From Dolomedes plantarius (taxonomy: Eukaryota; Arthropoda; Arachnida; Araneae; Dolomedidae): a stretch of 64,000 bases of DNA. The stretch covers positions 114,932,882 through 114,996,881 of the forward strand of contig OU015491.1 in the NCBI GenBank assembly GCA_907164885.2. Direction: 5' to 3'. Of the stretch, positions 14,045-26,219 are shown piece after piece (positions within the stretch are counted from its first letter, which is position 1; each line of letters starts with the position of its first letter). The notes under the pieces are model-generated. The model worked only from the letters and a program-made list of their open reading frames with translations. It made no database searches and was not told where the DNA came from. The translations under genes were made by a program, and so were the position numbers.

Positions 14045-14425
14045 ATCTTTATTTTTTTAAGAATGTTGTTATTGTTGTGGTTGTTGTTCCTAATGTCCTC
14101 TGGCCGAAAGTTCCAGACCAGATACATATAGGCTTTGCGGGCTGATGAGTGCGACTTTGGTTTATAATAGCGACACAAAGTTCGGAGTCCGACTTGGCTG
14201 AACAGAACTTCAATTTTGCATGAGAATCTGGGAAGAATCCGCAATAACTGGGGAGATCGTATCTTTCCCACTTACTGACCTCACAGAAGGACTTTCCGGT
14301 CAACTGATTTAATGTGTTCCATATCTGGCCAATGCACGGAGATATTTAATGGTGCAAGTCGGGATTCGATCCGAGCACACTCAATACCGAAAGTAAGACC
14401 GCTACCACTAGGCTACCTCTGTCCC
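14045..14425 (-). mobile_element. tRNA-derived SINE
   Basis: The minus strand begins with a tRNA-like head (14350-14425) holding a pol III A box, TAGCCTAGTGG (14405-14415), and a B box, GGATCGAATCC (14362-14372). The spacing is right for an internal promoter. A tRNA-unrelated body follows, ending in a CAA-rich tail (AACAACAACCACAACAATAAC at about 14070-14092). A functional tRNA is unlikely because the head runs straight into the body and lacks a clean acceptor stem end. Target-site duplications could not be assigned. Confidence 0.75.
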
Positions 14426-15761
14426 ATCAAAAATAATTAATACACTGAAAATGTAAAAGTACTGCAGTAAAAACACCAATAATTCTAAACTTGCCAAAAC
14501 AGGACATTCATTAATGGTGTGTGCAACGTATTTTTAATTATGGTAGATAAAAAGAATTCACTTATATTCCTCCATAACGATTAAAAAAAGTAGTATAGGA
14601 ACCTCTAAATATATATCACTGCTTCATCATTCTAATGTACAAACGCTCTTCTGAGAATGATTTATATAATTTTTGTTGAAAATAAATGCATTAGGTTTGT
14701 TTTATATTCTCATCTCATTTTTATTTATCAGACTTTCCAAACAATAAAATACATAAAAAAAGCATTTTTTAAAATTGATCTGGAATTTAGTACATTGCTT
14801 GCACTCTTATATTTAGGACTATCCATCATAGTGTCATACCTTGGTTACTACGTTTTTTTTTAATTCTTGTATCAAATATATGTTTACAAAGATTTATGGC
14901 TTGCGATTTCTAAATTCTTACAGTATTAAAAATTGCATTTTGCATCCAATTCACGATAATTCTTTCCTTTTCGGTAATTTTTTTTAGCTTTTACTTAATA
15001 TATGAAGTATACGGATTTAAAACTTTGATCATATGATATATTTAAATACTTTCCTTTCTGAACCCAAGAAGAATTATAACTAGATAGACTTAATTAATAT
15101 TAGGAATCTTTATTTTAGATGGCATAATTTTTACTATCTGTGGTTGATAAATTAATTAAAAATATACTCAATGGAGTATTTACAAGATACTCCAAATCAA
15201 TTAATACGAATTAGTAGCCCATAAAATTATACTATGTTAGTATTAATTTAGTATTAATATGGACTATATTAGTATAAATAATATGAAATAACGTGAATAC
15301 CTGCAAGTGAAGAAAAGATAAGAAATGTTTCTCGGGTGTTATATATTAGAAAAAGATAAATGCTTAAACAGGTTCTTAAATTAGCATTCTATGCAATATT
15401 TTATATATTATATCAAAAATTAAAAGTGATATTGATGTTAAGAAAATAAACACACATAAAAGAACAAAAAGCCCTTTTGGCCAGATCGTACTGAGGTAAT
15501 AAGAACTGAAATTCAGTTCATTAAAACAAAAATAAATTTTATCCCGAAAGCTACAATTTTTGGCTTCACCAAAATTAGTACAATTTACAAACGTGTAAGT
15601 ACATACTGTGTAACACATTATGGACTTGAAGAATATAATTTTAAGTCATTAATTAGGATTATTGTTTAATACTCAAAATATGCTCACCAAAAATGTTTAC
15701 CACATCAAAAAAGCATTTCATTAAAAAAAATCTCGTACATCAAAATCCCATAATAAACGAA
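14426..15761. other. No recognisable feature
   Basis: AT-rich. Short open frames at 14657-14863 (plus) and 15376-15618 (minus) look hydrophobic only because of their T-rich codons, and neither resembles a known protein. Confidence 0.5.
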
Positions 15762-16016
15762 TAAGGCCGTGAAAGGCATAGAGGTGTAAGCCACATTTTC
15801 AATTTTTTTATTTGAGGGCAACAATGAAATCTCCATGTTCAAATTGTAGTGGAATTGCAAATAATTATTATTTGCAATATTATAATAATTATTATGAATT
15901 ATAATTAGTTCAACTTATAGTGGAATTTTTTTTTGTAGTTTTTGCAGTAATTCGTTTTGGACTTACACTACTTGACTTACTGACTTACACCACTTTGCTT
16001 TTCATCGCCTCAAATA
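15762..16016. mobile_element. MITE, family A, copy 2
   Basis: An inverted copy of the element at 17-271. Its reverse complement carries the same blocks in the same order: GAGGCGATGAAAA, GTGGTGTAAGTCAG, AACTACAAAA, TATAATTCATAATRATTATT and TTTGCAATTCCACTA. The two copies are clearly alignable over their full 255 bp, which defines a family rather than a chance palindrome. Confidence 0.75.
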
Positions 16017-16780
16017 TAACTCAACATTTGCAACATCCTCATTTTGTTGCGTATAATCCATATTATCCTTATATTTACACTTTAATTTTTTGAAGCACAT
16101 CGTTGAGTTGTATCACTACTTTAAAGCTACGCTATAGATTAATAACAGCAAACATCTATCATAACAATTCTTACTAATGCGGTCATCCTACTGTTGATGA
16201 GAAAGGTATAAAGTAACAAATCAGTAACATTCTTTAAATGTTAGATACAAACATTATAATCTTCCACGAACGTAAATATTCCCTACCGTACATGAATAAA
16301 TACAAGATATTTATTATTTGGCTTATTTTTCAGTGTTTTTGCGATATGATAAATGATATTATACGAATTAACCACTTGTGCTAATTAGAAAATAGCGTCA
16401 AATCTTTACAAAGCATTAATCTATATTCATCAAATCGCTTTTTATTTAATGAGTTGTATCATTAAGTTTGCAGGTTTCATCAGAGTTTTATATTCTCTGT
16501 TTTTTATGCAGTAGTTACATTAATTATATTTCTGAGATAAACATCACACTGTTTCGGCTCGTTTTACAAATATAGTTTATATTGTTCCCATAGTCCATTA
16601 TTTATAAGTTTTCCCCCCCCTGAAACTGTGATTTGATTCTTTCCGATTACAGTTAGAAAAAAATATACTTAATTTTTCGAGTCTTTATGGTACAATAAGA
16701 AAAAGTAAAATTAGAGATTTTTCCATTTTTACTCTTCGTTTAATATTTAGGATGAGAATTTTTTTTATATATGTACGAAA
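16017..16780. other. No recognisable feature
   Basis: AT-rich sequence with a short C run near 16612. No gene or repeat family supported. Confidence 0.5.
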
Positions 16781-16782
16781 TA

Positions 16783-17567
16783 CAGTTAATACCCCGACTT
16801 ACTCAAACTTGAAGTTACGCGGTTTTTGATTTAACCATTTTTTCACCTTTTTCGAATATTGGAAGGAAATTTCCCCAAAAAACTTTAAATGTTGCGTGGA
16901 AGAAACTTTGTCCAATATTTCTTTTCAACGATATGGAAACAACGCCTGAAACTGTTCGTATTGCTCATGTGAGAAGTTGTCGATCTTTCCAGGCAATTTG
17001 ATATGGAAATCGATGGAGATTATGTCGACGAGCTGTTGGATTCTCATCTTGAGGAGCGGACAGTTGATGATCTCATGGAGATGTGTCAGCAAAGCATCCC
17101 TGAAGACACTTCAGACACTTCAGACAAAATTTCACAAGAAAAGCCTATGACAATTATAAACTTGACAGAAGGTCTCGGCGCAGTTGAGAAACGGTTACAG
17201 ATTTTAGAGAATATAGACTCTAATAAGGATCGCGTGATCACGACAAAGCAGGGAATTTTTAAAAAATGTTAGTCATGTATGAAGGAATTTTTCGCGATGG
17301 AAAAAGGCATGAATCCGGCAGACTACTTTATTGGATTTTTAAAAACCATAAGCATAATTTTTTTTAAATATCTTGTACATATGTATAAAAATAATATATA
17401 AAAGAATATTTTAATTTTTTAATACAATATTCATCTTTTAACTGGTTTTTTTGTAATTTCTTTTTTCCAATTAGACAATACTTATATGTATTTATATGCA
17501 AAGTTGTACCCCGACTTACGGGATATTTCGTCGGTCCCTGCTATCACATAACTTCGGGATATTACTG
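16783..17567 (+). mobile_element. Tigger (pogo) DNA transposon remnant
   Basis: A 785-bp element flanked by TA (16781-16782 and 17568-17569). The left end starts CAGTTAATACCCCGACTTAC. The right end, reverse complemented, starts CAGTAATATCCCGAAGTTA, and a further ACCCCGACTTAC-type block appears inward at about 17509. These are characteristic Tigger-type ends. Only the 3' part of the transposase gene remains inside, so most of the DDE domain has been deleted. Confidence 0.85.
17003..17272 (+). pseudogene. Tigger transposase C-terminal tail
   Basis: An 89-residue open segment starting MEIDGDYVDELLDSHLEE. It includes TVDDLMEMCQQ, an acidic Ser/Asp stretch and a helical segment ending near LGAVEKRLQILENID. 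Tigger-derived (CENP-B/DDE_1) proteins typically end in a tail with the motif D(I/V)xELLxxHxEELTxxDLMEL, which this matches closely. Upstream DNA (16886-17002) continues the match in broken frames. A stop follows at 17270-17272. It is not a functional gene. Confidence 0.75.
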
Positions 17568-17719
17568 TAGAACCTTTTCGAAAACTGTGCTTTTATATTT
17601 ATTTTTTTATCATACTATTAATCATCATATTGAACTAGATAAGGAACTGTCCAAACTCTTTACCACACAAGCAGGTTTCCATATCTACTTATAAAACATC
17701 CGTAAAACAAATTTTCGTT

Positions 17720-18000
17720 AGAATATTGAGGAATGGTTACCGTTGGCAGAATTTCCAGAAACAAATATGGGCCAATTGCAAAATGTTTATGCTGGGACAA
17801 CAGTTGTAAAATGTCGTTGTTCAACTACAAAATAAGAGTTGAACTTCTCTCCCAACGGTTGAGTCAACCAACAGCCAAACGTTGGGTGAGCTACAATGCC
17901 AACCGTTCTTTCAACTAATCCCAACACCCAAATACAATTGTTGGTTACTATGCGAAATACGATTGCCCAACAATTTCCCAACAGTGTTACATCGGTTCAG
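17720..18000. repeat. CAAC/GTTG-rich repetitive segment
   Basis: Many CCAAC, CAACG and GTTGGG words recur on both strands (for example ACAACAGTTGT, CCCAACGGTTGAG, CCAAACGTTGGG and CCCAACAGTG). The segment can therefore fold locally. It may be a fragment of a MITE, but matching ends were not found. Confidence 0.4.
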
Positions 18001-18389
18001 ACAGGAATTTAACCATGTGCAGACCCCCTCCCCCCCGACTTAAGAGGAGGTATGGGGGTATACAATATCCCCCAGGCAAAAGGTATACAGGATTAAAATA
18101 CTCACTTTTTGTTCCAATCTTATTTTCAGTCTTTAGAATTAGACAGCCTGTATCTCAGCCTGAAATCGAAACATATTGATTCATGGGTGATTAAGTAAAA
18201 CAGTTTTTTAGAACACATTATTTATTATTGCTATAGTACACTGTACAGTACGACTTAACTACAAATTCTTTATTTTTAATACATAAAAATTGCATAAAAA
18301 TACATAAAAACCAATTCAACACCAGATAGTCATCGGATATATTCGGCCCATCTAGTTCAATGAACATAGCTTTCAAAATCCCCATTAAT

Positions 18390-18460
18390 TTGGCAACTTT
18401 TTTATATATGGTGCCGGGCCACTTCCGAGGCTCTAGTGGACCACCGGTTGGAAATCTCTG
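18390..18460 (-). mobile_element. hAT-type transposon terminus (fragment)
   Basis: Read on the minus strand from 18460 the sequence starts CAGAGATTTCCAACCGGTGG and continues TCCACTAGAG. CAGNGNTTNNCAACCNGTGG is the usual terminal motif of many hAT elements. A partner end and the expected 8-bp target duplication were not found nearby, so this is a one-ended fragment. Confidence 0.55.
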
Positions 18461-20235
18461 CTTTAAACATTAAATACAACCGTGATAAATTTACTAAAGT
18501 TTTTTTTATTCAAATGACTAAAATGTGTATTTATTTCATTCAAATTTACTCCGTGTGTATATTAAATATCAATCTTTTATCAAAGAGTGACTATTCATCT
18601 AAACGCATGTTTGCTTATAATAATGCATAACAAAAATATGTTAAAGCCTCTTGGAAAAATAAATGACTCAGTTTATATATATATAATTTTTTCCTTCTTC
18701 ATTTTTATTCTCTTCGTTTAACTACGATATTCTCTGCGTATGGCATCATTATTAATGTGATTTATTAAAGAAAACGTTTATTTTCACTCAAAAATTTTTG
18801 CATTAGAAGAAGTAGACTCATTTTCCGTGAAAACTTTAGACACTATTAAGATCCGTACGTCCTGAGCTTAAATGAAGAGTTCATTTTGCGTTACATGCTT
18901 TTTGCGAAACAAACGTAGCAAAAATAGGGAAAAATAATACACAAAAAAAGAAGTAGACGCGAACTCAGTGTAAACGAAAAAAATCGCATAAAACGAGAAG
19001 TCTTTGCGAAAATTACTTTCGTACATCGCTCGCAATTCATATTTAGTATTTTTATGAAAACAGCGAAATGAGCCAAGTTTGGATTTTTTTTCCCCTTCTT
19101 CTTCTTTGCCTCTTATTCAGAGAATGTTCTTTTATAGGAATTTAATTACATAAGAAAAGAAAAGCAATTTATTTTGCATTTTCCTAATATATTTTGTTTA
19201 ACACTCTTACCGAAAGAAAGTATATCATTAATATTTCAGGGAAAAAGTAATTGTTAAACAACACCTTTTTTTTTGTTTTTTAAGGTAGTTTTGGCTATCT
19301 TATTGCTGTTTTGCATGCAATCTCCCGCCCTTCGTTTGAGGGGGTGAAGTGAAACCTCTGTTTAAAGGAGAAGCGATAAAGTCTAGGAAAGGAGAAACAC
19401 AGGTATTATTTATTAAATATATATTTCACAGAAATTATAGACATTAATAGAGTACGTATCATTGAGATGTATCTTTTGTTCTATTGAAAACATTGTTTAA
19501 GTAGCTATAAAAGGTTCGTAATATTTTTCTTTTTCTTTTTTTTTCACACAGTTCTGTTAGTTTTTGTTTTTCTTCTGTTAGTTTTTCTCTTTCTTGAATC
19601 AGATTTGTGGAAATATTTAAGTAAGAATATGTGAATGCATGTTATAAACAAAAGAAATATTTGTTTAGATAATCAAAATTTTTAGAAAATATGTATAAGT
19701 AATAAATTTTTATTACTATTTGAAAAGGTCAAATATTTTTGTATAACTATTTATCAATTAAAAATGCCGCACACCTGTGGTTATAGAGAATATATATTTA
19801 ATTAATGATATATACTTTTTAAGCTATCCTTTTACATTCACCCGCTTGAAAAACATTGCTCTTTACAAGTGATTTTACTTTTCTGCTTTAAACATAATCC
19901 ATACAAAAGGATTTTTTGGAGATATTTTATGTATATCATTCATCGTCTAGAGCTTTATAAAAGCTTAAATAGTAATGATTTTTTAATTCATAAAACAACT
20001 TGAAATAGAACAAAAAACTGAAAAATTTTGTGATCATAATAATTAAAGTTCACTTTCTAGAAATGAGGAAAAAATTAAGAATCTATTGTTAAAACCGTAG
20101 AATTTTATATTAGTTTTGAAATACATTTTCTTCCCGCGTTAAGAATCGTCTTTTTTCTTTCTAATTATTGCTTGTAAGTATTATTTTGTGTAATACTTTT
20201 TTGTATTTATTTCGTTCTCATGAAATCATGAAATC
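18461..20235. other. No recognisable feature
   Basis: AT-rich DNA with T- and C/T-rich runs near 19090 and 19530. No gene or named repeat could be supported. Confidence 0.5.
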
Positions 20236-20241
20236 AGTGTG

Positions 20242-20590
20242 CAGGGTGTACCGTCGAAAGTAAATGAACTGTTTTAGACCAATAATCACACTGTTGCAAT
20301 TTTACATCGATTTTTATTCAATCACAATTAAAGGCTGAAGACACGTTGCTCTGCTACAAGTATTTGACCTCGGGCAGCTGATACACTAGAGTTGTATCAA
20401 GTCACACTCGCCAGTCTCTCTGCCTGTCCTTGAAAGTCGTCCGGCGGGAGCAGCCTTGTCCAGCAATCTGCATAACGGCAGGAGATCCAACGTGGATCTG
20501 GGTCGGAACGAACCCAGGTGGATCAGTAATGGCACCTAACGTCATGCAGATCGCCTAAGCCCCAGGCCGCCCCACACCATCTGTCGTTTC
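20242..20590. repeat. Unidentified GC-richer repeat, possible mariner-like end
   Basis: From 20242 the sequence reads CAGGGTGTACCGTCG, the style of a mariner terminus. A markedly GC-richer block follows (about 20330-20580), unlike its surroundings. No second terminus and no convincing transposase reading were found on either strand. A fragment of a mariner-like or LTR element is possible. Confidence 0.3.
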
Positions 20591-21548
20591 AAGACCAAAC
20601 ACATGTACATCGTTATTTGGACCCATAAATATATAAAAATACCAATAGGTTTTATTTTACCGATAAGCACACATTTATCTATCTTTGAGCAGTTCTCTAT
20701 TTGTTGTTGGTATACAAATAATTTACAAAGCAAATTTGTTTCACGAAACACTTTTTAGTATTCTGATTCGTTCAAAAACCTCTAGGTTTCAATTCTTTCA
20801 AAGAATTCATAAAGGGAATTTTATGGAAAGTATGATTGTTTGACCTTGTCTTATAGTGTAACAGTATTATATGTGCTATTGGATGGATGTATTAAAGTCA
20901 CATGGGATCCTTTTAATGTTCATATTTGCTTTCATTAATTACTTTACGTTCATTTATTTACTTTCCTGCATTTCTATTCTCGCTCATTCAAGAATTGCGC
21001 TGGTTCTAAATTGAATATACAAATGCCGAGGAAGTAGATAAGAAATCTTTTTACAATAACGAATTTGACTCGGGTACCTAAATCTCTGACTTAAAAAGGT
21101 TAGTTTTTTGTTTTTAGTTTTAAATTTGCAAGACTTTCAAATGCAAGTTTTTTTTTTCTTTTTAGATAAGACGGCAAAAAAAAAACAGATTTTTAGTTGT
21201 TCATTGAGTCCTATTTCTTCATAATGAAAGTGTACAAAATGGATTCCCGTGCATGAGGCCTGAGTTGAAAATTCAGAGCCTCATAACTTTTCCTTTATAA
21301 GCTATGCCCTGACAAGTCGTTCATTTTCCAGTTTTTATAATGAGGAATAATTTAACATCTCTAAAATATATTATTTTATTGATTAAACTTTCAACCGAAT
21401 TTGACGTAGTGTTATAATGTTATCATCATACAAAATTGATGAGCAATGAGAATTTACCTGTTTTAGCCCTGTAAAACTCATCGAGTTCAACATTCGTTTT
21501 TTAATTCTTCTGATTAAAAGAAATTGTGTTTCCTAAAAACTTTTTTTC
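20591..21548. other. No recognisable feature
   Basis: AT-rich, no gene or repeat supported. Confidence 0.5.
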
Positions 21549-22530
21549 CTACTTCAGGGCAGCGTCCACATCAGCCATAAGCCCCCTGGCAGCCCGATAA
21601 AAACTGGCCTTGTTATGAAAGTTGTCAGGAGGACAGTTCAGAAAAGAAAGCGCAGGACAGCTTGTCAAATGAGTAAAATCCATAACAGCGCCTGAAGAAC
21701 ACAGGATACAGTCAGGACTATCTACCACGCCAATACGGCATAGGTGATATTGTAAAAAGTCATGCCCAGTTAAAAGTTTAAAATTAGCAGTAAAGACCGA
21801 TCGAGGAAGGTTCATGGGAAGTGGAGAACACAGCAATGGACTACAGGCCCTACCCACCACAGCTTCAGCATAGTGATTTCTAAGGGACCTTTGAATTTAT
21901 ATTATACTACGCCATAAAATTGCTGGTAAAACAGAGTAAAGTGTGGCTACAGCAAGTTACATCATTTTTTTGCAAGGATGTCGGCTTTTTCGTTTCCTGG
22001 AATCCCACAGTGACTAGGAATCCATTGAACGACAATTTTCCTGTCTATAGAAATTGCTTGATCAAAAAGCTTCTTAGTTTCTGCCACGTGGTAGGAATCA
22101 CTTGTTGTAAGTGAAGTAATAGCCGAAATTGCAGACTGGGAATCTATAAAGAAAGCAAATTTCCTAAGTGGAGTACAAAGATTTATTAAGTTTAGAATGG
22201 GTCGTTTCAGAATGCCTCGATTTTAGCATCGAAGTGTGTGGCATTAGAGCCTACAAGATAAAATTCCTTGAAGAATCCCTTACAGTAAAGTCCAGCCCCA
22301 GTTGCACTCTCCGTTGTAGAACCATCAGTATAAATATGGAACCCTACTTGGATATTTTGCAGCGATGATCTGCAAGGAATTGGCCCTGAGAATCTCAGGG
22401 ATATCATCACATTTCTTTACAGATGCACCAATAGTGAGGCAAAAAGTAGAGATCCTAAAAAGTTTTAGTAGTACAGCTCTATATCTCAACGATGCAGAAT
22501 AATCCATTGTATCTTGTGTGCTTATTGGGA
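21549..22530 (-). pseudogene. LINE copy 0: 5'-truncated RNase H and C-terminal region
   Basis: A minus-strand fragment of a non-LTR retrotransposon ORF2. After a frameshift near 22340 it shows an RNase H domain: HIYTDGSTTESATGAG, then FIDSQSAISAI in another frame, then VQWIPSHCGIPGNEKADIL. The D, D and terminal D residues of the catalytic set are visible. Next comes the usual tail TGHDFLQYHLCRIG with Cys pairs (DCILCSSG), ending in a stop at 21549-21551. At least three frame breaks make it dead. The sequence differs from the two larger LINEs next door, so it belongs to another family. It begins at the 13-bp junction motif at 22531-22543. Confidence 0.85.
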
Positions 22531-22543
22531 TTTAATGTTATAA
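22531..22543 (-). repeat. Junction motif copy 3 (TTATAACATTAAA)
   Basis: A near copy (12 of 13) of the motif TTATAACATTAAT found at the 5' edges of the other two LINE fragments. It lies at the 5' edge of LINE copy 0. Confidence 0.6.
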
Positions 22544-23714
22544 ATGAATATGTTTAACCGTCCACACCCGAAGGTTATACGGTAAAAATCCGCTAGACAC
22601 ATCTACCCGACAGTAATCTTCCAGTCGGGGCCCACATGCAACCCGAAGGGAACAAATCTGCTCCCAACCAGCCACCAAGTAGACATATAATTAATTCCTA
22701 ATTAAGAATATATTTCATTCAGCAACACTGTAGGAAAATAAGTGCTCGCAATACCATAGCTAAAGAATGATTAATCTAAATTAATTTTATCATTACACTT
22801 TGTAAAGCATTATATCCCAAATATCCTAGCCTTTGTTCCTGGTTGCACCCTGCTTTGGCCGAATTATATTTTCCTTTCATTTTGTTTCCGCTTTTTTCCT
22901 TCCTCACATTACCCCTTTTTTTCTTTTTCCTTTTAGTTTACAATAATACAATTACACATAGTGTACACTAAAACAATTATACACAATATACATTGCAATA
23001 ATACAACTATCCATAATATACAATAATGCAATACAGTAACAATAATACTGTTAATACAAATATATAACAATACAAATATATTATAAACCGATGCATGTGT
23101 AGCAACACATATACGACAATATATATAGCAGTACCGTTACGGTAACACAGCAGCAGTAGCTATTACATAAATATTACTACATCTTTTATATTAGCACACT
23201 AATTACATACACATAGCAACTTGATTTGGGAAGATAATGCAACACTATTTCAGTACACAATACAACCATTTAGATTCACAATGCAACATAATCTAGATAT
23301 TCAATGCTACAGTTTTATATTTCAGTACTACAATCAATTTGCACTACGCTACCATTTATGCACACCTTACTAATTTAATAATAATACAATACGCCATTGA
23401 AGATAAAACACATTGCTGTGCAGTTAAGAAGCGTTACAACTCCTTTTAGTCGTTTTACAACAATGTAAACACAATGAAGCTCAGTTTAAATATATTATTC
23501 TACTGTTTTGAAGCCCATTACATCAACACTAACACACGGTATTAATAAATAATACCCTATTACATTTCCAAATGGAAAATACATGATACTAACAATTTAC
23601 TCAATACACTGTTGAAATACACAATTCTCAATTCTAGGACCAGTAGCTTAGAAGATACTAAAACAACAATAAAAAGAGACACAAGAAGCAACTTAATTAC
23701 CCAATGTCCCCATG
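22544..23714 (-). other. Probable 3' region of LINE copy 1, low complexity
   Basis: Between the ORF2 stop of LINE copy 1 and the start of LINE copy 0. Positions 22560-22680 are GC-richer, with a repeated CCCGAAGG word. From 22930 to 23560 the DNA is a degenerate string of ACAATA, ATACAAT and CACAAT words with no coding capacity. It is most simply the 3' untranslated part of LINE copy 1, by position only. Confidence 0.45.
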
Positions 23715-24182
23715 TCATGAAGACCCAGGCACACATGGCAATTGTAATTCTATCAGAATGTTCATAATATTTTTTATGACTTTTCTACAATAATAATCAC
23801 AGTAAAATCTATGTTTGTCCCAGTTTTCGCTATTTTTCGGGAGCTTACTCCTGACCTCTCTAAGTAATTCACAACTAAACAAACAATGTTCGACAGTTTG
23901 TCCTTCGCCACATTCACATTGACTATCTTTATTATGAAATCTCTGTTGGTAAGCACCAAATATTCCATGGCCTGCTATTGTTTGGTTGACTAGAAAGTCC
24001 CCCATTAATCTTTTCTCACTCACTTTTGGGAAAATCTCGTATACTCTTCTTCCAATAGTGGAAGCATTCCACCTTTCCTGCCATTCTTTAATGATGTTTT
24101 TAGTTAATATTTTCCTTATCTTTTTCTTGTTATATTTATAATTTGTTCCTATCTGTGGAAGTTCGGTGGCCTCCTTCGCCAC
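23715..24182 (-). pseudogene. LINE copy 1 ORF2 C-terminal tail
   Basis: An open 155-codon segment covering the end of ORF2 after RNase H. It starts in AKEATELPQIG and has a Trp-rich helix (IKEWQERWNAST), GRRVYEIFPKVS, a Cys/His cluster (CECG, then EHCLFSC) and a natural stop. The tail of LINE copy 2 is clearly homologous, which shows that the two large copies belong to one family or sister families. Confidence 0.85.
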
Positions 24183-24257
24183 TTTATCGGCCTCTTCATT
24201 TTGTCTAATCCCAACGTGCGCCTTAACCCAGTGTCAAGTGATCTCGGCATTTACCTC

Positions 24258-24818
24258 TCAAATTATTTGCTTAACATTTTCAATAATTTCTCCTCTGTAC
24301 TCGACACTACTAATCGCTTCCAGAGCGCTTCTCAAATCAGTGAATATATAAAAAATTTTTACTTTAATGTCCCTGGCAAGCTCGACCGCCATTTGAATAA
24401 ACCTCAATTCAGCAATATAAGAGTTGCCTCCTCCAATTCTTTCTTTCAATACATATTTTTCAATTCGATCTTCACACAAGATCACTCCAGAGCCTGCCCT
24501 ATCATCCTTTTCAGAACCATCTGTGTATATACTAAATTTTGTCTTAAGTTGCATGTTTAGAGTCCAATTTGTTGCCCATAGATTTTCCAAATTTCTAATT
24601 CTATTCTTTTTAATCTCACAGATTTCGCTATTATATATTACGTTTTCTATTTCAATTTCTCTGCCCTCTATGAATATTTCATAAATTTGTTTATTCATTT
24701 TAGCTCTAAGATCTAAAGGAGGACAGCCGGAAAGTACATTCAGTGCCTCCGTTGCAACAGTCCTATAGCACTTGGTAATTGCAATCATAAATGGTCTTTG
24801 TGATTCTCGAATTTTCAT
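24258..24818 (-). pseudogene. LINE copy 1 RNase H segment
   Basis: An open 186-codon segment. It starts in the RT-RNase H connection (RTVATEALNVLSGCPPLDL) and runs into the RNase H fold with the first catalytic Asp in YTDGS, Glu in AELRF and Asp in IFTDLRSALEAI. The fourth motif lies past a frame break near 24240. The DSR motif usual at the third position reads DLR here, a single replacement. Confidence 0.85.
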
Positions 24819-25081
24819 GGTCTCTTTGTCATTATATTATGCTTCAGCAGCATATAGTAGTATCTTCTCTATAATAACTTTGTATATTTATTTTATTATT
24901 TCCGTTCTCATGCCCCATGTCTTTTTAACATATCTCATAATCTTATGTAATATTTTGAGTGCTTTTTCTCTCGTCTCAATAATATGTCTATGAAAGTTTA
25001 GCTTATTATCCAGTATTACACCTAGATACTTAATATCTTTAACATATTTTATATTACCGTTCTCAATCTTAACCCATTTAA

Positions 25082-25107
25082 GACTGGCGTTGCGAAAACG
25101 CAACATT
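25082..25107. repeat. Palindromic box copy 1
   Basis: GACTGGCGTTGCGAAAACGCAACATT: GTTGCG and CGCAAC pair around AAAA. It directly abuts the left TTAA, so it is a candidate terminal hairpin or transposase-binding site. Confidence 0.7.
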
Positions 25108-25429
25108 AATTTCTGTATTTTTTAAAGGCATGATCAAAATTTTGTACGTCTGAAGTAACATTTTTATTTTCTTCTCTATACTTCAATTGATCATAGTAAT
25201 TTTTTTGTTTCCTCATTTTCCCGCTTTTAGCACTTGCAAAAAATTGTTTTTTTCTGGTATTTTGAAAGGGAAAAAAATGACTATTTTCAAATAATAACCT
25301 TAGATAGCAGCACATGTTATATTTTCGATTTGATGCTTGTTTCGACTTTACTAGAGACTAAAGAACAAAATGGCTTCAACAGATAAATCATAATTTTTGT
25401 TTTTATGTTTCTCAATTCATATTGTTAAA

Positions 25430-25458
25430 AATGTTGCGAAAACGCAACATCAGTCCAA
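25430..25458. repeat. Palindromic box copy 2 (inverted)
   Basis: ATGTTGCGAAAACGCAACAT is followed by CAGTCC. It has the opposite orientation to copies 1 and 3, so copies 1 and 2 form an inverted pair around about 320 bp and copies 2 and 3 an inverted pair around the transposase remnant. Confidence 0.75.
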
Positions 25459-25559
25459 AGTGTATTACTTATTTCCAATGTGTTTTATTAGTGCTGCCTA
25501 GTTTTTCGTGCAGAAAATTGGTATTGTTTGCATTTCAGATAAGTTTGTCTCTAGAAAAA

Positions 25560-26169
25560 AGCGATTTTTGACATTGGAAGAGACATTGGAGTATTTTCAT
25601 GGGCTAGATGATGATATTTCAGAATCGTCCTCAACAGTAGCTAATGAGGAACCATAATTCGTCATTATCCCTCCAGATTCGGATGATTTGACGGATGAAG
25701 AAGCTATTGATGATATTATTTTATGTGAAAATGTCGAATCCCCTAAAGACATTGCAGGTGAAATCGACATATTATTTCTAATAAATGTGAAAGTAAGCAA
25801 TACAGTAAGAAAAAGGACCATATTGTTTGGGTAAAATGGAGACTCTACATGGATATAATGAATTCCAAAATAAGTTTATTAGAGTTTCAGAGATCTATAT
25901 CTTTGAGAAAGCCATATCTTTGATAAAAAGGTTCGAAGCAATGCAGATGAATTTATTTTACCTGAAAATTCAAATATTGGAAGACCATCTTCAATTCAAA
26001 ATCTAATTCTCAACGAAACTCGGAAAGACCGTATGGGCCATATTATTACTAAAAATAGTGAAAATAAACAAAAAAATGTAAACACTGCAAAAGTCTAATA
26101 ATTACTGTATGTAATAAGTGTAATGTACCTCTTCATGCTAAATGTTTCAAATATTTTAAAATTCTTTAA
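25560..26169 (+). pseudogene. PiggyBac-type transposase, core deleted, C-terminal Cys domain kept
   Basis: N-terminal remnant: KRFLTLEETLEYFHGLDDD, then an acidic stretch including PPDSDDLTDEEAIDDI, typical of the acidic N-terminus of piggyBac transposases. The DDE core is missing. At the 3' end, after RKDRMGHIITKN and a one-base slip in an A run, an intact cysteine-rich domain reads CKHCKSLIITVCNKC followed by PLHAKCF, then a stop at 26167-26169. The C-x2-C, C-x2-C, H-x2-C order matches the C-terminal zinc-binding domain that piggyBac transposases use to bind terminal repeats. A stop at about 25655 and further breaks show that the frame is dead. Confidence 0.82.
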
Positions 26170-26219
26170 AAAAAATTTATAATTTAAAATTTTTATATTT
26201 TTTAAATTTTTATATCGCT

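Noticed and set aside
14350..14425. A functional tRNA gene
   Set aside because: A and B boxes are good, but the acceptor stem does not close and the sequence continues into a SINE body with a CAA-rich tail.
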